From the NCBI RefSeq assembly GCF_018449695.1, contig NZ_JAAVUY010000007.1, positions 287,952 through 351,951 on the forward strand: a stretch of 64,000 nucleotides of DNA, written 5' to 3'. Each line of letters starts with the position of its first letter. Positions within the stretch are counted from its first letter, which is position 1. Shown here piece by piece: positions 7,862 through 16,101 of the stretch. Made by a program: the position numbers and the translations under genes. The notes beneath the pieces were generated by a model that saw nothing but the letters and a program-made list of their open reading frames with translations, did not search any database and was not told the DNA's origin. This DNA is from Bradyrhizobium sp. dw_411 (GTDB lineage: Bacteria; Pseudomonadota; Alphaproteobacteria; Rhizobiales; Xanthobacteraceae).

Positions 7862-8683
7862 ATGAGCACACACACCGCCACGGCGCGAACTGAGCGTCCC
7901 CAGCCCGTCCATATCGGCGATCACCTGCGCGAGTGGCGGCAGCGCCGCCATCTCAGCCAGCTTGATCTGGCCGGTGACGCCGAGATTTCCGCGCGTCATT
8001 TGAGCTTTGTCGAAACCGGCCGCGCCGCGCCGTCGCGCGACATGGTGCTGAAGCTCGCCGAGCGGCTCAACGTGCCCTTGCGCGAGCGCAACGTGCTATT
8101 GGTGGCGGCAGGATTTGCGCCGGCGTTTCCGCAGCGCACGCTGGACGATCCCGCGCTGAAAGCCGCGCGGGCTGCGATCGATCTGGTGCTGAAGGCGCAT
8201 GAACCCAACCCGGCGTTGGCCTATGACCGGCACTGGAATCTGGTGTCCGCCAACCGCATGGTGATGCCGCTATTGCAGGGCGTTCCGGCGCGCCTGCTCG
8301 GCCAGCCCGTCAACATCCTGCGTCTCGCGTTTCATCCCGAAGCGCTGGCGGTGCGCACGGTCAACGTCGCCGAATGGTGCGGGCACCTATTGGAACGTTT
8401 GCACCGCCAGTGCGAGATCACGGCCGATCCGGGACTGATCAAACTCTATCACGAGCTCAAGGCCTACCCGATCCCGGCGCGGTCCGCTCCGCTGCCGCCG
8501 GACAACGTCGCGATCCCTTTCAAGCTAAGGTTCGGCAACGACGTCCTGAGCTTCATGTCGGCGACGATGATTTTCGGAACACCAGTCGACGTCACGCTGT
8601 CGGAAATGGCGCTGGAGACGTTCTTTCCGGCGGATGACCTGACCGCCGAGCGGCTGCGGGCGATGGCGGCGGGGTTTAAGTAG
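7862..8683 (+). CDS. XRE family regulator with MmyB-like ligand-binding domain
   Basis: A 273-residue regulator. Residues about 19-75 form a Cro/C1-type HTH (HLREWRQRRHLSQLDLAGDA, then SARHLSFVETGRAAPSRDMV). The rest matches the MmyB-like domain: LAYDRHWNLVSANRMVMPLL, the VNILRLAFHPEAL segment and the C-terminal TPVDVTLSEMALETFFPADD. Members often bind a fatty-acid-like or other small ligand and control a neighbouring enzyme or membrane operon. Here it is divergent from the two small genes at 7092-7761, with a palindrome in the 100-base gap. Full length, no oddities. Confidence 0.9.
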   Translation: MSTHTATARTERPQPVHIGDHLREWRQRRHLSQLDLAGDAEISARHLSFVETGRAAPSRDMVLKLAERLNVPLRERNVLLVAAGFAPAFPQRTLDDPALKAARAAIDLVLKAHEPNPALAYDRHWNLVSANRMVMPLLQGVPARLLGQPVNILRLAFHPEALAVRTVNVAEWCGHLLERLHRQCEITADPGLIKLYHELKAYPIPARSAPLPPDNVAIPFKLRFGNDVLSFMSATMIFGTPVDVTLSEMALETFFPADDLTAERLRAMAAGFK

Positions 8684-8765
8684 TGACTGCGTTTTTTGAC
8701 GGCTGACCGTGGGATGCGTCGTGCTATGGTCGCGCTATACTGATTTGCCGCAGCAGGATGACTGC

Positions 8766-9221
8766 ATGAAAACTAAAAGGCACTATCGCCCCGATTTAGA
8801 ATGGAGCAAATGGGTCGCCGAGTCCGTGGTTGACGAACTCTCGGTGGCAAAGTTGATCCCCGAGGATCAGGTCAATTGGGCAAGAGATATTGTTGCGCAG
8901 GACATCCATATCAAGCTGCTTGCTGGCTGGCGGCCCCAAGAGAACGTATCCTCTTGGCGAATGCCCTACGGATTAAACAATCAATTCATGAAAGCGTTAA
9001 GCGGCCTAATTGACGACTGGTGCGACAAACGATGCCTCCGCCCTCTGTCGCGCGTTCTTGGTCCTTTTTTGAACTTCAACGGCTTGACGGATGGATGGGC
9101 CGACTTAGCAACGGGCCTGAAAAGTGTTCGCGCCCAGGATCAGAGCGCATTGAGCTCGGAAGAAATGGCCATTATCAACGGCCTCATCCAAACAACAGAT
9201 GAAGCCCGTAGGGCGGATTAG
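8766..9221 (+). CDS. Hypothetical protein, atypical composition
   Basis: A 151-residue protein that I do not recognise. It is tryptophan-rich (LEWSKWVAES, VNWARD, LAGWRP, SSWRMP, IDDWCD, TDGWADL), soluble and without signal peptide. The DNA is visibly lower in GC than its neighbours and codon choice is less biased, which hints at horizontal origin. The start MKTKRHYR at 8766 is chosen over an upstream in-frame ATG at 8709 because the upstream part does not look protein-like. Its last codons and stop lie inside a family C repeat (9207-9292), so the native 3' end may have been replaced. Confidence 0.6.
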   Translation: MKTKRHYRPDLEWSKWVAESVVDELSVAKLIPEDQVNWARDIVAQDIHIKLLAGWRPQENVSSWRMPYGLNNQFMKALSGLIDDWCDKRCLRPLSRVLGPFLNFNGLTDGWADLATGLKSVRAQDQSALSSEEMAIINGLIQTTDEARRAD

Positions 9222-9292
9222 CCGAAGGCGTAATCTGCCATCTTTTTTCTTTTCGCTGCGGTGGGTTACGCCTGCGGCTAACCCACCCTACG
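9207..9292. repeat. Dispersed inverted repeat, family C
   Basis: CGTAGGGCGGATTAGCCGAAGGCG ... CGCCTGCGGCTAACCCACCCTACG: the ends pair as a long imperfect hairpin with a TTTTTTCTTTT loop region. It overlaps the 3' end of the gene at 8766 and provides its stop codon. It lies between two convergent genes. Confidence 0.8.
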
Positions 9293-9336
9293 CACCGTCA
9301 AAGGACTGCGCTCAATGCGAGCCCATGCTGTCGTGC

Positions 9337-10215
9337 TCACGTCGCAGGCCGAACCGTCGCTAATCCTGGGTTCGGCAACCGATTGGCCGCTTCATCAGGA
9401 TTACTGCGCAGCACACGATGGGCCGCTGGAATAGCTCGCGTCGCCGGAAGCACGATGACTTTTGCGCCGACTTTCACCCGCTCATAGAGATCGGTGACGT
9501 CGTCATTGGTCAGCCGGATACAACCGGACGAAACCCGCTTCCCGATCGTGTCGGGCTTGTTAGTGCCGTGAATTCTGTATTCGGTCTCGCCCAGATACAT
9601 GGCCCGGGCGCCGAGCGGATTGCCGGGGCCGCCCGCCATAAACCGCGGTAGGTACGGCTGACGCAAAACCATTTCGGCAGGCGGACGCCAATCCGGCCAT
9701 TCTGTTTTCCTGGCCACGGTCTGTTCACCGGACCACGTAAAACCCTCGCGGCCGACGCCGATGCCGTAGCGCATCGCCTGCTTGCCGTTGAGCACGAGAT
9801 AAAGAAAGGTATTTCCGGTGTCGACAACGACAGTTCCCGGCGCTTCGTGGCTGATGTAATCGACGACCTGCCGAACAAGTTTTCCGGGAGCGTCCGCGGC
9901 TTTTGGAAGTTCCACCTCGGGCGCTGGAATTGAAGCCGGAGCAGGAGCAATGGCAGGCGCCGGAACCGGCGCAGGAGCCTGAGCTTGAAGCTGTGCCTGA
10001 ACCGGAGCAGGGGCCACCGCAGCCGGTGCCGGCGGAGGCGTCAGCGCGGCCTGATGCGTGGAGGGACGCTTCGGTTGAACTGTTGCCGGACGCGACAGCA
10101 AGGCATAGCCCATTGCGCCGACAGCGATGACGACGACAGCTATTTTGCCGGCCATCGGCAACGCAAACGTCTCGGTCTTTCCGCGTTTGGCCCGCTTCGC
10201 CGATGTTTTCGCCAA
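9337..10215 (-). CDS. Membrane-anchored L,D-transpeptidase (YkuD family)
   Basis: A 292-residue cell wall enzyme that makes 3-3 cross-links in peptidoglycan or attaches proteins to it. A basic N-terminus (KRAKRGK) precedes a single membrane segment at about 24-41, followed by a Pro/Ala linker (about 55-105). The YkuD domain follows, with the catalytic signature H216-G ... S230-G-C232-I-R; C232 is the nucleophile. The segment MAGGPGNPLGARAMYLG is typical of the family. The Pro/Ala linker would span part of the periplasm. It is monocistronic, convergent with the gene at 8766. Confidence 0.92.
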   Translation of the reverse strand: MAKTSAKRAKRGKTETFALPMAGKIAVVVIAVGAMGYALLSRPATVQPKRPSTHQAALTPPPAPAAVAPAPVQAQLQAQAPAPVPAPAIAPAPASIPAPEVELPKAADAPGKLVRQVVDYISHEAPGTVVVDTGNTFLYLVLNGKQAMRYGIGVGREGFTWSGEQTVARKTEWPDWRPPAEMVLRQPYLPRFMAGGPGNPLGARAMYLGETEYRIHGTNKPDTIGKRVSSGCIRLTNDDVTDLYERVKVGAKVIVLPATRAIPAAHRVLRSNPDEAANRLPNPGLATVRPAT

Positions 10216-10331
10216 TTACCTTCTCCCACATTCCCGTGCCCGGGACTGGATAGGCCGGCATCTTTTAAAAAATACCCAAGCGGTTTTGGTCAGATTTGAG
10301 TATCGTTAATCGTCGTTAACGCGCGCGAGTC

Positions 10332-10424
10332 CGTAGGGTGGGCAAAGCGCCAGCGTGCCCACCAACTTGCCTCAACGCTGGAAGATGGTGGGCACGGCGC
10401 AAGCGCGCCTTTGCCCACCCTACG
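10332..10424. repeat. Dispersed inverted repeat, family C
   Basis: CGTAGGGTGGGCAAAGCGC at the left end pairs with GCGCCTTTGCCCACCCTACG at the right, with an inner GTGCCCACCA / TGGTGGGCAC pair. It directly abuts a family B unit at 10432. Confidence 0.85.
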
Positions 10425-10431
10425 ATTCTGT

Positions 10432-10516
10432 CGTCATTGCGAGGAGCGAAGCGACGAAGCAATCCATTCTTTCTTTGCGCGGCACTATGGATTGCTTCGC
10501 TTCGCTCGCAATGACG
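10432..10516. repeat. Dispersed inverted repeat, family B (CGTCATTGCGAGG...GCAATGACG)
   Basis: CGTCATTGCGAGGAGCGAAG ... GGATTGCTTCGC ... CGCTCGCAATGACG. The inner arms GAAGCAATCCA / TGGATTGCTTC also pair. Related units are at 30781-30837 and 50805-50887. Confidence 0.85.
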
Positions 10517-10639
10517 ATGTTGAGACTTTCGACTACCCGACGGGCAAATCACGTCACCTTCCGCTGATCGCATGTCCAGTCCCTTCGGTAAAAATATTCT
10601 GGTTTTCCGAAATCGCAAATCGGTCTATATCCATGCTCA

Positions 10640-11034
10640 TCCCGTCTCATCTGAGGGGCGGCTCGCGATCGTCACGGACGCGGGACGGGATGCGGTGGAC
10701 GCGGATGTGCCTTTGACGAACGGCGCGATAGCGGACGGCGAAGTCGTGTGGTCCTGACGCCTCGACGCTGGCGTCAAGTTCCTGAGAAGCAAGCTTCTCA
10801 GGGATGACGGTGGCAAAAGAGCCCGATCACCGGGGAGAGCACGAAGTAAGCCGTAAACCATTGCGCGGGGAATGCCGGGTGATTCCGGTGTGACCTGACT
10901 AACGCGTGTGCTTTCACCTTACTACCGTTGCACACGCGGTTGCGGGCGCGCCAGGCGCCCGGCATTCCCTGCGCCCTCTGAAGGGAGGGCGGGAGTTGCA
11001 CATATAATTCGGGCGCTTTGCGTCGCGATCGCTC
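10640..11034. repeat. Long noncoding dispersed element (probable), no gene
   Basis: About 400 bases without a convincing gene. Short frames here (for example one ending GEVVWS at 10757) resemble text that I recall being mis-annotated many times in Bradyrhizobium and Rhodopseudomonas genomes, which points to a dispersed repeat rather than to a protein. It contains small hairpins, for example TGAGAAGCAAGCTTCTCA near 10780 and GGGCGCGCCAGGCGCCC near 10945. Only one copy lies in this window, so the repeat status rests on memory and needs a self-comparison of a genome. Confidence 0.5.
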
Positions 11035-11037
11035 ACT

Positions 11038-11117
11038 CGTCATGCCCGGACTTGATCCGGGCATCCATCCATCTTCGCAGAAGAAGATGGATCACCGGGT
11101 CAAGCCCGGTGATGACG
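11038..11117. repeat. Intergenic inverted repeat, family D (CGTCATGCCCGG...GGTGATGACG)
   Basis: CGTCATGCCCGGACTTGATC ... inner CCATCTTC/GAAGATGG pair ... CGGGTCAAGCCCGGTGATGACG. The ends are imperfect inverted repeats. It ends about 110 bases before the DsbA-like gene. Confidence 0.75.
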
Positions 11118-11230
11118 ACCTAAAAATGTTTCACGACGTTGAGAGAATATCGTCCTTGCAGGGATCCCGCTCACTTGCCGAGGCCAGGACGGCCCATTAT
11201 CTTTGGGACTTCCAAAAACGAGGACGCCCG

Positions 11231-11896
11231 ATGAGCACCTTAAAGCCGCTTCAGATCGATATCGTCTCCGACGTCGTGTGCCCGTGGTGTTACATCGGCA
11301 AGCGCCGCATCGAGGATGCGCTGGCGCTGGCGTCGGATATTCCGGTTGAGGTGCACTGGCGGCCGTTCTTTCTTAATTCCTGGATCCCGCGCGAGGGCAT
11401 CAGCCGCGACGAATACCTTACGGCGAAGTTCGGTTCGGTCGAGGCCTACAAGGGCATCGCCGGCCGCGTCGTCACGGCGGCGGCCGAGGAGGGGCTGGTG
11501 TACCGGCCCGACCAGGTCAAGCGGCAGCCGAACACGATCGATTGCCATCGGTTGATTCTGTGGGCCGAGGCGAAGGGCAAGGCGGCCGAGATGAAGCAGC
11601 GGCTGATGGAATTGTATTTCCAGGGTGGCGGCGATCTCACCGACGTCAATGTGCTGGTGCAGGCGGCGGCCGATGTCGGGCTCGATGCCGACGATGTGCG
11701 GCGCCGTCTGGCCACCGACGAAGACGTCGCGCGGATCTCGGCGCAAGCGGAGGAGGCAGCCAACAAGGGTATCTCCGGCGTGCCCACTTACGTGTTCGCC
11801 GGCAAGTACGCGGTATCGGGCGCGCAGCCGGCCGATCAGCTCGCCCGTGCCATTCGCCAGGTCTCGGCGGAAGTAAACGCGCAAGCGGCGGAGTAG
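11231..11896 (+). CDS. DsbA/FrnE-like oxidoreductase
   Basis: A 221-residue cytosolic thioredoxin-fold protein of the FrnE branch of the DsbA family. The redox motif CPWC lies at residues 17-20 (VSDVVCPWCYIGKRR), followed by the alpha-helical insertion and the cis-proline loop GISGVPTYVF. These proteins act as disulfide oxidoreductases or isomerases, or as glutathione-linked enzymes; the exact partner is unknown. There is no signal peptide when the start is placed at ATG 11231, which has GAGG upstream; the frame is open further back into the repeat region, but that part is not protein-like. Convergent with the acetyltransferase gene at 11910. Confidence 0.9.
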   Translation: MSTLKPLQIDIVSDVVCPWCYIGKRRIEDALALASDIPVEVHWRPFFLNSWIPREGISRDEYLTAKFGSVEAYKGIAGRVVTAAAEEGLVYRPDQVKRQPNTIDCHRLILWAEAKGKAAEMKQRLMELYFQGGGDLTDVNVLVQAAADVGLDADDVRRRLATDEDVARISAQAEEAANKGISGVPTYVFAGKYAVSGAQPADQLARAIRQVSAEVNAQAAE

Positions 11897-11909
11897 GGCC
11901 GTACTGGCG

Positions 11910-13154
11910 TCAGGATTTCCTGCGCTCGCGGACCAGATGCACGGCGCGGCGTGCGAGTTCGCGGACCGAGTGGCGTGCCGTCAACGCAGCGTGGATCATC
12001 GACACCACGGGATCGCGCCGACGCAGCGGGATAAGCACGTCGCCGATCCTGAGGCGTCCGCGCCAGATCGGATTGATCATCGGATGATCCGCGCTTGCGG
12101 TAGAGTCCGCCGTCGCGATCACGGCGCTGGCGCAGAGGTGTTTGGTCAGTTCAAGCGTCAGTTGCACGCCGGGTGAAAACTTCGCAAAGCGCTCGTCGAC
12201 GCCGAGCTTGAAATAGAAGGCGCGGTCCTGGTGCCGCAGCACGATGGCTGCTGCGACTGGCGTCTCGCCGGCATGCAGCGTGACGATTTCGCATTGGCCT
12301 GACGCCGCAAGGCCGGTGGTGGCGCGCCGGATAAAGCCGGCATCGCCTTCATCCTGCTGCAACGCAGTTCCGCGCCGGGCTTTCCAGCCGCTGGCTTCCA
12401 GCGCCATGAAGGTCTCGACGGCAGCCGTGACCGCCTCTGGCGTGCGCGCGACATCGAAACTGATAGCACCGTGCTCGGCGAGGCGGTTGCGCTGGCGGCG
12501 CAATTCCTTCAGCTTTTTTCCGCCCAGCGCATCGCGCAGCAATTCATCGGCATCGTGCCTGGCGTCAAGACAGGCGCGTGCATGGGATTGCAGCACCCGC
12601 GGGCGCAGGCCATTCTGCCGCAATACTTCGGTGATCGCTTTCATCGCCGCGCCGTTCATCGAGACGTCGCGCAGGATCAGCGCATGGGCGCCGGCGTTGC
12701 GCGCCTGCGCGATCATGTGGTTGACCGCATCGTTGGCATTGTCGCGGTCGAGCAGCGGCGTGCACAGCGTGCCATAGGGGCTGGCGCTCGCCAGCGCGGG
12801 CAGCGGGATCTTGTAGGCGCGCCACATCGAGACGACCGGCAACAGCCCGATCAACCGCGCCGCGCCATCCGGCACCAGCGGCGTCTCGCTCCACGCGCAG
12901 AGCGCGGAGGCTCCGGTGCGGCCGCTGGCGAAGGCGTTAACCGCCAATTCCCAATCGGGCAGATAATAACCGTTCGGCTCGATCGCGCGCTCGGCCAGCA
13001 TGCGCCACGGGGTCGCTGGGATGTCCGTGAGCGGTACCAGCGCCAGACCATGGCCCGTCACGCCACCCGGCGAGGTAGCCGCGCCCAAGCGCGCGCCCGC
13101 GGCATCGTCCGGTGATGCGCGATGGCCCAGTTCTGGTTCAGCAACCTCGATCAC
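11910..13154 (-). CDS. BioF2-like GNAT acetyltransferase (CelD/FemAB-like)
   Basis: A 414-residue protein with the two-lobed GNAT fold of the BioF2-like/CelD group: YYLPDWELAVNAFA near the N-terminus, the central KKLKELRRQRNRLAEHGAIS, LEASGWKARRGTAL, and the C-terminal acyl-CoA part VAAAIVLRHQDRAFYFKLGV. In this group proteins are often linked to exopolysaccharide or envelope modification, but the substrate is not known. The start (GTG 13154) has no good ribosome site and the first 30 residues are Ala/Gly/Pro-rich, so a later start is possible. It is monocistronic. Confidence 0.8.
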   Translation of the reverse strand: MIEVAEPELGHRASPDDAAGARLGAATSPGGVTGHGLALVPLTDIPATPWRMLAERAIEPNGYYLPDWELAVNAFASGRTGASALCAWSETPLVPDGAARLIGLLPVVSMWRAYKIPLPALASASPYGTLCTPLLDRDNANDAVNHMIAQARNAGAHALILRDVSMNGAAMKAITEVLRQNGLRPRVLQSHARACLDARHDADELLRDALGGKKLKELRRQRNRLAEHGAISFDVARTPEAVTAAVETFMALEASGWKARRGTALQQDEGDAGFIRRATTGLAASGQCEIVTLHAGETPVAAAIVLRHQDRAFYFKLGVDERFAKFSPGVQLTLELTKHLCASAVIATADSTASADHPMINPIWRGRLRIGDVLIPLRRRDPVVSMIHAALTARHSVRELARRAVHLVRERRKS

Positions 13155-13291
13155 GTCCCGGTTTCCCCGTTCGCGAGATGGCGCGGTTCACCACCGCGTT
13201 GTCGGGAAAGGGTAGCGGAAAGATTGGAAAAGTCCGTGGCGCACGGATTCAATTCGAGCGGTATTGTTAACGCGTCGTTTATCGGCGAGTG

Positions 13292-13315
13292 GTGCCCACT
13301 TCGCTCGAAAACGCT
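13292..13315. repeat. Post-stop repeat, family F (partial copy)
   Basis: Read on the - strand, AGCGTTTTCGAGCGAAGTGG follows the stop codon of the lipoprotein gene after one base. A full hairpin-forming copy occupies the same position behind another gene at 32214-32269. Here only the left arm is present. Confidence 0.65.
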
Positions 13316-13316
13316 C

Positions 13317-13727
13317 TCAGATCGGCTGATAACTCTCGTTGGCGCAGGTGTCCTCGGCCTCGGCACGGCTACGGTCGAGGATGACCCCATTGTTGATGGT
13401 GATGCGATAGGTTTCGACGCCGAGCGGCTTGCCCACGGCATTAGTCAACTCGGCCTTGACGCATGCGGTCCAGCCGAGGCCACGCAAATCGTGGTGCGGT
13501 GGCGAGACCTGGACCTGCTGCGGGTTCGACTGAGCGACGAATACTGAATCCAGTTTTTCCCGGACCAGTTGTTTCACATCGGGGGGAGCTTCGAGCGGCG
13601 GAGGATCGCTGGCTTTGGCGCGCAGAAATTCAGGCAGAGGCGAGCGGCTGTCGGCGATGCCGCATCCTGCCAGCGTCAGCGCTACGCCCGCAATCAATGC
13701 CGTGTGGATAATCCCCCGCATCATCAA
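13317..13727 (-). CDS. Putative lipoprotein
   Basis: A 136-residue lipoprotein with a signal peptide ending in the lipobox LAGC (C22), so it is lipid-modified and anchored in the envelope. After a Pro-rich linker (SDPPPLEAPPD) comes a small domain with two cysteines (WTACVKAEL and DTCANES), which probably form a disulfide, and the segment KPLGVETYRITINNGVILDR. I do not know its function. No neighbours on the same strand nearby; the stop is followed immediately by a family F repeat fragment. Confidence 0.82.
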   Translation of the reverse strand: MMMRGIIHTALIAGVALTLAGCGIADSRSPLPEFLRAKASDPPPLEAPPDVKQLVREKLDSVFVAQSNPQQVQVSPPHHDLRGLGWTACVKAELTNAVGKPLGVETYRITINNGVILDRSRAEAEDTCANESYQPI

Positions 13728-13858
13728 ATATTACCCCGCCCCGGTTAAGATTGCGCGGGGGTGGGGGTCAATTCGCCGGCTTGCGCCATCAACAATTACT
13801 GAAAACCGGGCAGAGGATTGCTGAATGTTTCTGCGCAAACAGCCGACACAATTGTTCC

Positions 13859-14338
13859 TCACAGCATCGCGAAGGCGCTTGAGACCATGGCCACCGGCTT
13901 GTTGTCGGCGGCGCTGGACAGCGTGACCCGGCCGAAGCTCATGGTGCGCCCGAGCCGCACCACCCGGGCATCGGCCAGCACATCCGACGACATAACGGGC
14001 CGCATGAAGTGCGTGGTCTGGTCGACGGTTGTCATCGGCCGGTAGCCGCGATTGGCGGTCAGGATTGCGATCACCATCGAGGTGTCGGCCAGCGCCATCA
14101 GCGCTTGGCCGCAGACGATGCCGCCGTGCCGGCACAGCCGTTCCGAGAAAGCCATTCGCAGCACTGCGCCCGGCTGCCAGTCGGCAGCAGCGCCCGTTGG
14201 CGGGGCGTATTCAATGCTGGAGATCGACAATCCCAAATCCAGCACCCAAGGTGCGAATACGTCGCCAAGGACGCGCCGCGCTTCCTCGATATCGAATTCC
14301 TCGGGCTTTTGTTCTAAGGCTTGGGGCTTGTCTGGCAT
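13859..14338 (-). CDS. PaaI-type hotdog-fold thioesterase
   Basis: A 159-residue acyl-CoA thioesterase of the PaaI/hotdog family. The core shows the typical HGGIVCGQALMALADTSMVIA helix and the strand TTVDQTTHFMRPVMSSDVLA, ending in SFGRVTLSSAADNKPVAMVSSAFAML. The start at 14338 (MPDKPQALEQ) has GAGGAT upstream; the frame is open to 14512 but the extra 58 residues are Arg-rich and not family-like. The acyl substrate is unknown. Confidence 0.85.
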   Translation of the reverse strand: MPDKPQALEQKPEEFDIEEARRVLGDVFAPWVLDLGLSISSIEYAPPTGAAADWQPGAVLRMAFSERLCRHGGIVCGQALMALADTSMVIAILTANRGYRPMTTVDQTTHFMRPVMSSDVLADARVVRLGRTMSFGRVTLSSAADNKPVAMVSSAFAML

Positions 14339-14490
14339 GAAGCAGATCCTCGCCGGGGATGATGCCTTATGCCAGAGCGCATCCGGTGCGCAAAGGGAAG
14401 CCGCTTTGGCACGTCTTGAGCGTCTCTTTTGGACGGCTTGAAAATGCCTGACTTGAGGCCGTAGGGTAGAATCTGTGTGGGAGTAGGGTG

Positions 14491-14619
14491 ATGGCGTTGC
14501 GGCGATTGGCATTGATTTTCAGCGTTGTGGCAGTGGGGCTCGCGCTGAGCGGCTGCACCAAATGCGGTCCGATCTGGGACGACTGGATGCAGAAATCCTG
14601 CAAGTCGGACCATTTCTAA
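14491..14619 (+). CDS. Very small lipoprotein (42 residues)
   Basis: ATG 14491 opens a 42-residue frame: a basic start (MALRRLA), a hydrophobic segment and the lipobox LSGC at residues 19-22, followed by a short mature part with three further cysteines or partners (CTKCGPIWDDW, SCKSDHF). A purine-rich GGGAGTAGGGTG precedes the ATG. It is too short for automatic calling in many pipelines, but the signal and lipobox are clear. Function unknown; it is divergent from the thioesterase gene. Confidence 0.7.
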   Translation: MALRRLALIFSVVAVGLALSGCTKCGPIWDDWMQKSCKSDHF

Positions 14620-14720
14620 GTGCTATGCCCGGCGCGTTCGCCGGCCCGCTTGGCGGGGCGGTCTGCGCGGTGATATCCTGCGCAATGATATGTTATTGGG
14701 GACAATACAGGGAGCATCCC

Positions 14721-15002
14721 ATGAAAGTTTTCCGTGTGGCGATGGTTATCGGGTTGCTGGCCTCGCCTGCCTACGCCCAGATGCCCGCCTTGAATCTGAT
14801 GCAGGACAAGCCCGGCAAGACGCAGGATGAGAAGGATGCCGAAGCTGCGCGCGACAAGGCCTATAAGGAGTCGCTAAAGAAGATCCCGGATGCCAAGGTG
14901 CCCGCGGATCCTTGGGGCACCGTACGAAGCGATGCGCCCAAGACATCGGACAAGGCCACAGCTTCCGCGAAGCCAAAGAAAACTGGCAGCACCGCGAATT
15001 AA
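14721..15002 (+). CDS. Small secreted hypothetical protein
   Basis: A 93-residue protein with a Sec signal peptide cleaved after AYA (MKVFRVAMVIGLLASPAYA). The mature part is highly charged and Lys/Ala/Asp-rich (TQDEKDAEAARDKAYKESLK, ending in a basic KPKKTGSTAN tail), probably an extended or helical periplasmic protein. AGGGAG lies eight bases before ATG 14721; the frame is open further upstream but the signal peptide decides the start. Function unknown. It lies 100 bases downstream of the small lipoprotein. Confidence 0.78.
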   Translation: MKVFRVAMVIGLLASPAYAQMPALNLMQDKPGKTQDEKDAEAARDKAYKESLKKIPDAKVPADPWGTVRSDAPKTSDKATASAKPKKTGSTAN

Positions 15003-15060
15003 AGCGTTAGAGATAAACGCCGCCCTGCCGGGAATGTCGGCGCGTTGAGCTTGCGGCCAG

Positions 15061-15096
15061 GATCAGGCGGTCCTTGATCAGGCGGTCCTTTTTTTT
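15061..15096 (+). terminator. 15-bp tandem duplication ending in a T-run
   Basis: GATCAGGCGGTCCTT occurs twice head to tail (15061-15075, 15076-15090) and runs into eight T residues. The weak GATCA/TGATC stem plus the T-run could act as an intrinsic terminator for the gene at 14721. Confidence 0.45.
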
Positions 15097-15112
15097 CGCC
15101 TCATCTCTTGTC

Positions 15113-15307
15113 TCACTTCTCCCGGCCGCCGACATCGCGAACGAGCGCGGCAAGGCGGCCCATAAAGTTGTTCACCCAACCGTCTTCCTCTCGCGGAGCG
15201 GCCTGGCCGTTTTCGGGCGCCGATGCATCCCCGGGCGCCTTCATATCGAAGCGCGCTTCCTCGGGGTCGTCGTCTAAAATCTGACGCCGGCGATTTGCTG
15301 ACAGCAT
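15113..15307 (-). CDS. Small acidic hypothetical protein
   Basis: A 64-residue soluble protein (starts MLSANRRRQILDDDPEEARF, ends GRLAALVRDVGGREK) with a disordered, Pro/Glu-rich middle and a short amphipathic C-terminal helix. AGAGGA lies seven bases upstream of the ATG, and codon usage fits the genome, which favours this frame over the overlapping + strand frame. Function unknown. Confidence 0.55.
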   Translation of the reverse strand: MLSANRRRQILDDDPEEARFDMKAPGDASAPENGQAAPREEDGWVNNFMGRLAALVRDVGGREK

Positions 15308-15396
15308 TCTGGGTTCCTCTTCTCGGAAGCCAACGTGCTACAGAAGATAGAGTTCCATAATCGCTACAATCAGTAGATGACGAGGGGGAGACGCCT

Positions 15397-16101
15397 TCAG
15401 GTCAGTGCGGCGGACTGGTCCAGCAAGGTTTGGTAGCATTCGCAGGACATCCGCATCAGCGCGGGTCGGTTCAGGATCTTGATCACGCCGCGCGAATAGG
15501 TGATCACACCGGCGTTCTGCACCCGGCTTGCGACTTCGGTCACAGACGTCCGCCTGACGCCCAACATCTCAGCGAGAAATTCCTGCGTCAGCGCTACGGT
15601 GTCGCCGCCGGATCGGTCGGCGCTTTGCAGCAGCCAGCGGCAAAATCGCGCCTCGATCGGGTGGAGCGCGTTGCAGGCGGCCGTTACCCGCGCCTGCGAC
15701 AGCAGCACTTCGTTGTAGCGGATACACAGATTGCGAATGGCCTCGCTGCCGGCAACGGCCGTCCTGAAATGGGGAGCTGCGATCCTGCTGCAGGTCAGCG
15801 GCATCTGCACCACGACGCGCACCAGCGATTTGTAGAGGCCAAGCCCGGCCATCGCGCCGACGACGCCTTCGCGGCCGACAGTCGCGGTCTCGATCGCCTT
15901 GCCGTCGCGCAGCACGGCAAGCAACGACAGCATGCCGTCATGCGGGAAATAGATTTGGTCGACTTCGTCGCCGGCTTCGGAGAGTACGATGCCCTGTTGA
16001 AGTGAAATCGTCGACAGATGCGGAAGCAGGCGGTCGAAATCGTTGCGGGGCAATGCGGCGAGCAGTTTGTTGTCCAAAGGACCTGCGTTCGAGTTGGCCA
16101 A
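15397..16101 (-). CDS. Crp/Fnr family transcriptional regulator
   Basis: A 234-residue regulator. The N-terminal cyclic-nucleotide-binding-like domain (LLPHLSTISLQQGIVLSEAG, then IYFPHDGMLSLLAVLRDGKA and ETATVGREGVVGAMAGLGLY) is followed by a winged-helix DNA-binding domain (LTQEFLAEMLGVRRTSVTEV). This subgroup, with the FPHDG segment, has no Fnr-type cysteine cluster, so it does not hold an iron-sulfur cluster of the Fnr kind; the effector is unknown. The frame starts at TTG 16101 with GGGA upstream; no ATG is available nearby in frame. No obvious target neighbour. Confidence 0.87.
   Translation of the reverse strand: MANSNAGPLDNKLLAALPRNDFDRLLPHLSTISLQQGIVLSEAGDEVDQIYFPHDGMLSLLAVLRDGKAIETATVGREGVVGAMAGLGLYKSLVRVVVQMPLTCSRIAAPHFRTAVAGSEAIRNLCIRYNEVLLSQARVTAACNALHPIEARFCRWLLQSADRSGGDTVALTQEFLAEMLGVRRTSVTEVASRVQNAGVITYSRGVIKILNRPALMRMSCECYQTLLDQSAALT

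Noticed and set aside
10572..10757. 61-codon + strand frame ending GEVVWS
   Set aside because: Lies at the edge of a probable dispersed noncoding element whose translations I recall as recurrent spurious annotations; no ribosome site.
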